Below are positions 6,653 through 11,101 of a stretch of 11,101 nucleotides of DNA, one piece after another. Below the pieces are notes generated by a model. It worked only from the letters and a program-made list of their open reading frames with translations, searched no databases and was not told the origin of the DNA. This DNA is from Chryseobacterium gleum. GTDB lineage: Bacteria; Bacteroidota; Bacteroidia; Flavobacteriales_D; Sanyastnellaceae. The DNA lies in the NCBI GenBank assembly GCA_945878835.1, contig CAMCUG010000029.1, positions 1-11,101 on the forward strand, given 5' to 3'. Position numbers and translations under genes: made by a program. Positions within the stretch are counted from its first letter, which is position 1; the number at the start of each line of letters is the position of its first letter.

Positions 6653-6735
6653 GTGATTAAATTTTTAATAGGTTTACTTTAGGGCTACGAATATAAAGAA
6701 ATATTTCGCCCAAATACTTTTTATATCTTTGGAAC
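6653..6735. promoter_or_regulatory. Divergent promoter region between two T9SS cargo genes
   Basis: This 83-bp AT-rich spacer must hold promoters for both flanking genes, which are transcribed away from each other and encode T9SS-sorted proteins. On the plus strand a perfect TAnnTTTG box is visible at 6724-6731. On the minus strand TATATTCG, about 40 bp before the 6652 start, is a one-mismatch candidate with TTTG 15 bp further upstream. The spacer is too short for much else. Confidence 0.6.
6724..6731 (+). promoter_or_regulatory. -7 promoter box TATCTTTG of the small T9SS cargo gene
   Basis: TATCTTTG fits the Bacteroidota consensus TAnnTTTG exactly. Its end is only 4 nt from the ATG at 6736, so a transcript starting the usual few bases downstream would begin at or next to the start codon. 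A weak -33-like TTTCG lies at 6704-6708, with a spacer of 15 bp that is on the short side. Confidence 0.45.
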
Positions 6736-7449
6736 ATGAAAAAAAATCTTCTCTTTTTTGGATTCGTGCTTTCTTTCCAAGGGATGTCAGCCCAAAGTAT
6801 TGAATTGGTCAATCCTGTGGTTCAAGTAAATGCCACGGCCTCTACCTTAACAGGGGCAGGGGAAATGGTGGCTGAATGGCCTGTAACAAATATATCAGAT
6901 GTCCAAATCGCGGTTAAATGCAGCAGAAGCGTTATTACGGAAATCCCAGGCACATCGAATTACTTTTGTTGGGGAGTTTGTTATGGAGAAACAACAAACG
7001 TTTCCCTACTATCGCAGACTATTTTTGCAAGTGATACTAACCATACCTTTTACGCCCACTACAAGCCATTAGGCAATCCAGGCGAAACGCGAATTACCTA
7101 TTGCTTTTTCAATACAGCTAATACCGCTGATCAAGCTTGTCAGACCGTTAGTTTTTGCTACGAGTCGACTTGTGAAATTGGGATTGAGGAGTCACAAGGT
7201 TCAAAACTTCAACTTTCGGGAAGTAATCCGATAAAAGGATTGACTTTCATGAACTATTCAATGCCAGTAGGTGAAAATGAGGGTCAATTGATTATCACAA
7301 ACCTCCAAGGTCAAATCGTAAAAACATCGACTGTAAGAGGTAATTCAGGAAGCATCTTACTCAATGCACAAGATTATGCAGCAGGTGTTTATCAGTTTAC
7401 TTTAATAACTTCAAAAGGAAAGGAGACGTTAAAAGTAGTTGTAGAATAA
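6736..7449 (+). CDS. Small cysteine-rich protein with T9SS type A sorting domain
   Basis: 237 aa. The signal peptide MKKNLLFFGFVLSFQGMSA is followed by QS. The mature N-terminal domain (about 20-150) is beta-rich and holds seven cysteines, including YFCWGVCYGETT, ITYCFFNTAN and FCYESTCEIG. The FCWGVCY motif followed by a G.t.I.Y.F.N.....D segment recurs in short T9SS cargo proteins I recall from Bacteroidota, but I know no assigned function. The C-terminal ~80 residues form a sorting domain: SNPIKGLTFMNYSMP, QLIITNLQGQIV, and AAGVYQFTLITSKGKET ending KVVVE. This NP-less but otherwise typical layout suggests export to the surface through T9SS. It is divergent from the other T9SS cargo gene and is closed by a terminator at 7473-7504. 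Start choice is clear: an ATG with a normal signal peptide. Confidence 0.82.
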   Translation: MKKNLLFFGFVLSFQGMSAQSIELVNPVVQVNATASTLTGAGEMVAEWPVTNISDVQIAVKCSRSVITEIPGTSNYFCWGVCYGETTNVSLLSQTIFASDTNHTFYAHYKPLGNPGETRITYCFFNTANTADQACQTVSFCYESTCEIGIEESQGSKLQLSGSNPIKGLTFMNYSMPVGENEGQLIITNLQGQIVKTSTVRGNSGSILLNAQDYAAGVYQFTLITSKGKETLKVVVE

Positions 7450-7472
7450 TTCAATAAAGATTTAAGCAAAGG

Positions 7473-7504
7473 ACAACCTCGAAATTCGAGGTTGTTTTAT
7501 TTTT
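7473..7504 (+). terminator. Intrinsic terminator of the small T9SS cargo gene
   Basis: ACAACCTCGAA and TTCGAGGTTGT form an 11-bp inverted repeat around a single A (in practice a 9-bp stem with loop AAATT), followed by TTTATTTTT. It starts 23 bp after the TAA at 7447-7449. The T-tract runs into the -7 box of the next gene. Confidence 0.85.
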
Positions 7505-7505
7505 G
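7498..7505 (+). promoter_or_regulatory. -7 promoter box TATTTTTG of maeB-ruvA-sprA
   Basis: TATTTTTG is an exact TAnnTTTG match 16 bp before the maeB ATG, predicting a leader of roughly 10 nt. The box is built from the T-tract of the preceding terminator. No convincing -33 element is seen; the expected position falls within the hairpin arm. Confidence 0.5.
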
Positions 7506-7521
7506 CAAACAAAGAAAGAAC

Positions 7522-9801
7522 ATGAAGCAAATAAAGAAGAAAGAGGCGTTAGATTATCACGAGTTAGGGCGGAAAGGGAAGTTAGAAATAGTTCCTACAA
7601 AACCATACAGCACTCAGCGCGATTTAGCAATGGCCTATTCTCCCGGTGTTGCGGAGCCCGTGAAGGCTATTGCAGCTAACATAGACGACGTTTACAAGTA
7701 TACAGGGAAGGGAAATTTAGTTGCAGTTATTTCAAATGGAACAGCAATATTGGGACTGGGTAACCTTGGTCCGGAAGCCAGCAAGCCCGTGATGGAAGGA
7801 AAAGGTATGCTCTTCAAAATATTTGCAGATATCGATTCAATTGATATCGAAATGAAGGCCACTGAAGTAGACGATTTCGTAAATACGGTTATCAATATTA
7901 GTCCAACTTTTGGTGGTATTAATTTGGAAGATATTAAGGCACCCGAAGCTTTCGAGATCGAAGAAAGATTGAAGGAAGCGCTGGATATTCCAATTATGCA
8001 CGACGATCAGCACGGCACAGCAATTATTTCTAGCGCTGCCCTGTTAAACGCCTTGGAAATTGCCAGAAAGAATTTAAGTGAAATAAAAATAGTAGTGAGT
8101 GGAGCCGGAGCAGCTGCGTTAAGCTGTCTAAACACCATGATTGGCCTAGGCTTGAATCCGGTGAATATTCGTATGTTCGATTCAAAGGGACTCATCAACA
8201 TTTCAAGAGAAGACATAGACCACAGGAAGAAAAGATTCGCTGTTGACTCGAATGAGAAATCTTTGGCAGAGGCCTTAGTGAATGCCGATGTATTCTTAGG
8301 TCTTTCACAAGGGAATATTGTTTCTGCAGAAATGGTGAAATCAATGGCAAGTAATCCAGTTGTTTTTGCTTTGGCAAATCCAGATCCGGAAATTCCATAC
8401 GAAGAAGCCATGGCTGCGCGACCAGATGTAATAATGGCTACTGGAAGAAGTGATCACCCGAACCAAGTAAATAACGTTCTCGGTTTTCCATTTATTTTCA
8501 GAGGTGCCTTGGATGTTCGCGCAACCAAGATCAATGACGCCATGAAATTGGCTGCCGTTAAGGCCTTGGCGGATTTAGCAAAATCTGCTGTACCGGAAGA
8601 GGTAATGGAGGCCTATCACATTACAAATCTTTCCTTCGGAAAAGATTATATTATTCCAAAGCCAAATGACCCACGTTTATTGGTAGCTGTTTCAACAGCC
8701 GTGGCAAAGGCAGCCATAGAAAGTGGAGTTGCTAAAAATCCAATCACAGATTGGGATGCCTATGCAAGCGAGTTATTGGGTAGAATGGGACGCGACAATG
8801 CGCTCACTAGAGGAATTTCAGAACGCGCTAGAAAAGATAAAAAGCGTGTTGTTTTTGCTGAAGGTGATAATCCGAAAATTCTGAAAGCTGCAGAGCAAGC
8901 GAAAGATGACGGAATTGCAATTCCAATATTATTGGGGGAAGAATCTAAAATTCGCGAGCTCATTCGTGAGTTTGATTTGGATTTGGCAGATGCAGAAATT
9001 ATTGATCCCCGTTTCGCTTCGCACAAAGCAGAGCGAGAGAAATATGGCGAGTTTTTCTATCAAAAGAGAATGCGCAAGGGTGTTACCAAAACCGAGGCCA
9101 CTCGAATCATGCGTGAAAGAAATTATTTCGGCGCAATGATGGTAGAAACAGGTGTTGCAGATGCAATGATCTCCGGAATGACACGCAATTACGCAAAAGT
9201 TATTCGTCCTGGATTAGAAACCATTGGCACAGCAAAGGACATAAAAACAGTATGCGGAATGTATATTGTTCAAACCCCAAAAGGCCCCATGTTTTTCGCC
9301 GATACAACCGTGAATAGAGATCCAACTGCCGAACAATTAGTAGATATTACCCTGTTGGTGGCAGACGCAGTATCCAAGATGAAAATCGCACCAAGAATTG
9401 CAATGTTGAGTTATTCAAACTTCGGTTCTTCTCACGGCTCAGATCCAGAGAAAGTAGCCAAAGCGGTTTCAATACTTCATCACAATCATCCACATCTTAT
9501 TGTAGACGGAGAGATTCAAGCGAATTTTGCTCTTAATGCCGAAATGAGAAAAGAGAATTTTCCCTTTTCTAAATTGGCTGACTCGAAAGTAAACACACTT
9601 ATTTTCCCAAACCTTTCTGCCGGAAATATCAGCTACAAAATTCTTCAAGAAGTTGCAGGAATGGAAGTTATAGGTCCGATTTTATTGGGAATGAAAAGGA
9701 GTTATCATATCTTGCAGATGGGATGTTCTGTGCGTGAAATTGTGAACATGGTTCGTGTTGCAGTGGTTGATGCTCAAGCCAAAGGAACCTTAAACAGATA
9801 A
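7522..9801 (+). CDS. maeB: NADP-type malic enzyme with C-terminal phosphotransacetylase-like domain (MaeB)
   Basis: 759 aa, the full length of E. coli-type MaeB. It catalyses oxidative decarboxylation of malate to pyruvate in the cytoplasm, yielding reduced cofactor (NADPH in most of this class). The N-terminal domain has YSPGVAEP with catalytic Tyr39, and SKPVMEGKG with the catalytic Lys94. LEDIKAPEAFEIEE and MHDDQHGTA are the metal/substrate motifs. A Rossmann segment, VVSGAGAAALSC, starts near residue 190, and FALANPDPEI follows. Residues about 431-759 form a phosphotransacetylase-like domain (KRVVFAEGDNPKIL, ETGVADAMISGMTRNY, SYSNFGSSHGSDPEKV, DGEIQANFALN) that in relatives is regulatory, responding to acetyl-CoA, rather than catalytic. 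ATG 7522 gives the standard N-terminus; a TTG further upstream would place the start inside the terminator. ruvA follows after 1 bp, so co-transcription is likely. Cofactor preference is not proven from sequence. Confidence 0.97.
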   Translation: MKQIKKKEALDYHELGRKGKLEIVPTKPYSTQRDLAMAYSPGVAEPVKAIAANIDDVYKYTGKGNLVAVISNGTAILGLGNLGPEASKPVMEGKGMLFKIFADIDSIDIEMKATEVDDFVNTVINISPTFGGINLEDIKAPEAFEIEERLKEALDIPIMHDDQHGTAIISSAALLNALEIARKNLSEIKIVVSGAGAAALSCLNTMIGLGLNPVNIRMFDSKGLINISREDIDHRKKRFAVDSNEKSLAEALVNADVFLGLSQGNIVSAEMVKSMASNPVVFALANPDPEIPYEEAMAARPDVIMATGRSDHPNQVNNVLGFPFIFRGALDVRATKINDAMKLAAVKALADLAKSAVPEEVMEAYHITNLSFGKDYIIPKPNDPRLLVAVSTAVAKAAIESGVAKNPITDWDAYASELLGRMGRDNALTRGISERARKDKKRVVFAEGDNPKILKAAEQAKDDGIAIPILLGEESKIRELIREFDLDLADAEIIDPRFASHKAEREKYGEFFYQKRMRKGVTKTEATRIMRERNYFGAMMVETGVADAMISGMTRNYAKVIRPGLETIGTAKDIKTVCGMYIVQTPKGPMFFADTTVNRDPTAEQLVDITLLVADAVSKMKIAPRIAMLSYSNFGSSHGSDPEKVAKAVSILHHNHPHLIVDGEIQANFALNAEMRKENFPFSKLADSKVNTLIFPNLSAGNISYKILQEVAGMEVIGPILLGMKRSYHILQMGCSVREIVNMVRVAVVDAQAKGTLNR

Positions 9802-9802
9802 T

Positions 9803-10393
9803 ATGCTATACTCTTTAACAGGACAACTCAGCGAGAAATCACCGGTGCATGCCGTAATCAATTGCAACGGCGTGGGCTATTTTCTAAACATTAGTTTGGC
9901 CACCTATTCTGCCCTTCCAAACAACGGTGAGGTTATGCTTTACACGCATTTGCATGTCAATGGCAACGACTATTCCTTGGTGCTCTATGGATTTTATTCA
10001 GATCAAGAAAAGGAACTGTTCAAGAAATTGGTGAGTGTAAGCGGTGTTGGTCCGAATACGGCTAGAATGGTGCTTTCAAGTTTGAATGTAAACGAGTTAA
10101 TCCAGGTTATTGCGAGTAAAGACCTTCCTTCCTTGAAGAGAATCAAAGGTATTGGTGAAAAAACGGCCGAAAGAATTCTAGTCGATCTTCACAACAAAGT
10201 CGGTAAGGCCGATGGAACTTTTGTTGAAAAAGTTGGCGGACTGCACAATACAATCCGTCAAGATGCGTTAGTCGCACTATCCCAATTGGGCCTAGACAAA
10301 ACCAAAACTGAAAAAATGTTGGATAAAATTCTTCTAACAAATGGCGAGTTGCCATTGGAAGAACTTATTAAACAGGTGTTGAAACAGATATAG
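9803..10393 (+). CDS. ruvA: Holliday junction DNA helicase subunit RuvA
   Basis: 196 aa, usual for RuvA. The protein binds four-way DNA junctions as a tetramer and loads the RuvB motor for branch migration in recombination repair. Domain I (1-65) is an OB-fold starting MLYSLTGQLSEKSP and containing NGVGYFLNIS and VLYGF. Domain II carries two helix-hairpin-helix motifs, SVSGVGPNTARMVL (near 77-91) and IKGIGEKTAERIL (near 114-126). A charged linker then leads to the small domain III (about 148-196), which contacts RuvB (DALVALSQLGLDKTKTEKML). The start follows the maeB stop by 1 bp and sprA begins 4 bp after its stop, so it sits in the middle of an operon. I see no ruvB or ruvC nearby, which is usual for Bacteroidota. 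Confidence 0.97.
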   Translation: MLYSLTGQLSEKSPVHAVINCNGVGYFLNISLATYSALPNNGEVMLYTHLHVNGNDYSLVLYGFYSDQEKELFKKLVSVSGVGPNTARMVLSSLNVNELIQVIASKDLPSLKRIKGIGEKTAERILVDLHNKVGKADGTFVEKVGGLHNTIRQDALVALSQLGLDKTKTEKMLDKILLTNGELPLEELIKQVLKQI

Positions 10394-10397
10394 CATT

Positions 10398-11101
10398 GTG
10401 AAAGAAGTTGTCCTCCGCCTCCTATCAAGAGCCATTTTCGTAATGGCCCTTTGTGTTTCTGGTTGGCTGGCTTGGGCAAATACATCTGTTCAAACGAGAG
10501 TAATTGCTAAATCAAATCACAATTTCGTGTTTGCCCCAGATACCGTAACGCCAATTTGGCCGAACGACGACACCCCTTCACCCAATGAAGGCAGTGGCGG
10601 AATTGAAATCCCCCTTCCCGATAATATTCATTATTCTATTGAATACAATCCTGAAACGGGTCGTTATGAAGTTATTCAGAAAGTTGGGGACAAGTTCGAT
10701 TATCGGAGAACCACAACTATGGATCAAGAGGATTTTTTAAATTTTCAACTCGATAAAAATGTTTCCAAGTATTGGAACAAAATCAAAGACGACAAGGCTG
10801 CAGCGAACAAAGAATTTGCTCCAGTGATTAAAGTTGGCGGGGACAATTTCGAACATATTTTCGGATCGAATGAAATTGAAATCCGCCCTCAAGGTTCGGC
10901 CGAATTAACGTTCGGGTTGAATTCTCAACGCACCGAAAACCCTCGTATTCCCGAGCGTCAAAGGAAGAACACCAACTTCAACTTCGATCAGAAAATTCAA
11001 ATGAACGTCATTGGTAATATCGGTACCAAGATGAAATTAAAGGTGAATTACAACACCGAAAGCACCTTCGATTTTGAGAATAACATGAAGGTGGAATACA
11101 C
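10398..11101 (+). CDS. sprA: SprA (Sov), T9SS outer-membrane translocon, N-terminal 234 residues, cut by the window end
   Basis: The frame opens at GTG 10398, 4 bp after ruvA, and stays open to the last base. SprA proteins are about 2,400 aa, so only a tenth is visible. The GTG start gives a complete signal peptide (KEVVLRLLSR, a hydrophobic core, then AWA as the cleavage site after residue 27). The next in-frame ATG, at 10443, would remove the charged n-region. Recognisable SprA signatures are IEIRPQGSAELTFG, NPRIPERQR, FDQKIQMNVIGNIGTK, and LKVNYNTESTFDFENN just before the end. SprA forms the giant 36-strand barrel through which T9SS cargo crosses the outer membrane, and in gliding species it is also needed for surface adhesin export. 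Its order after maeB and ruvA matches the arrangement I recall in Flavobacterium. Identity is near certain. Everything beyond the window is unseen. Confidence 0.95.
   Translation, partial: MKEVVLRLLSRAIFVMALCVSGWLAWANTSVQTRVIAKSNHNFVFAPDTVTPIWPNDDTPSPNEGSGGIEIPLPDNIHYSIEYNPETGRYEVIQKVGDKFDYRRTTTMDQEDFLNFQLDKNVSKYWNKIKDDKAAANKEFAPVIKVGGDNFEHIFGSNEIEIRPQGSAELTFGLNSQRTENPRIPERQRKNTNFNFDQKIQMNVIGNIGTKMKLKVNYNTESTFDFENNMKVEY

Noticed and set aside
7492..7521. Upstream TTG start for maeB
   Set aside because: It lies in the terminator arm and -7 box. ATG 7522 gives the family-standard N-terminus and length.
8007..8411. Minus-strand open frame of 134 codons
   Set aside because: It is wholly inside maeB, whose protein is conserved throughout. 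It has no recognisable domain and is an antisense shadow.
10258..10485. Minus-strand open frame across the ruvA-sprA junction
   Set aside because: It overlaps two strongly identified plus-strand genes and shows no domain or signal sequence.

Overview
The window looks like a chromosomal stretch from a member of the Bacteroidota, most likely the Flavobacteriales or a near relative. It is AT-rich and lacks clear Shine-Dalgarno sequences. It has TAnnTTTG-type promoter boxes, two proteins with type IX secretion (T9SS) type A C-terminal sorting domains, Bacteroidota-specific envelope families (Omp28-related, DUF6029, PF13568-like barrel), and the 5' end of sprA, the gene for the T9SS outer-membrane translocon. 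I see no phage, IS, CRISPR, rRNA or tRNA.

Layout: (1) 1-477 (+) is the 3' end of an outer-membrane beta-barrel gene. It converges, with only 2 bp between stop codons, on (2) a tightly packed minus-strand operon. In transcription order this reads DUF6029 barrel (4481-2796), Omp28-related lipoprotein (2794-1925), small PorT-like barrel (1938-1336) and family 2 glycosyltransferase (1331-480), with junctions of +1, -14 and +4 bp. (3) 5038-4553 (-) is a periplasmic TlpA-like thioredoxin, closed by its own intrinsic terminator at about 4511-4533. (4) 6652-5135 (-) is a T9SS-secreted thioredoxin-fold protein, also closed by a strong terminator (5084-5114). (5) An 83-bp divergent promoter region separates it from 6736-7449 (+), a small cysteine-rich T9SS cargo that ends in a terminator at 7473-7504. 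(6) 7522 to the window end (+) is a maeB-ruvA-sprA gene string with 1-bp and 4-bp gaps.

Working together: the maeB-ruvA-sprA string joins central metabolism, Holliday-junction processing and the T9SS translocon, and both sorting-domain proteins in the window are plausible substrates of that translocon. The minus-strand half is notable for thiol chemistry. A T9SS-secreted protein with a WCGPC site, a periplasmic thioredoxin with WCSPC, a lipoprotein with CGFCP and a barrel whose only two cysteines form a CX4C pair before its last strand lie in a row. I infer that these may form an envelope redox relay. This is a hypothesis from context and motifs, not an established pathway. The other standout is a 9-copy, 12-bp in-frame tandem repeat inserted in the glycosyltransferase fold.
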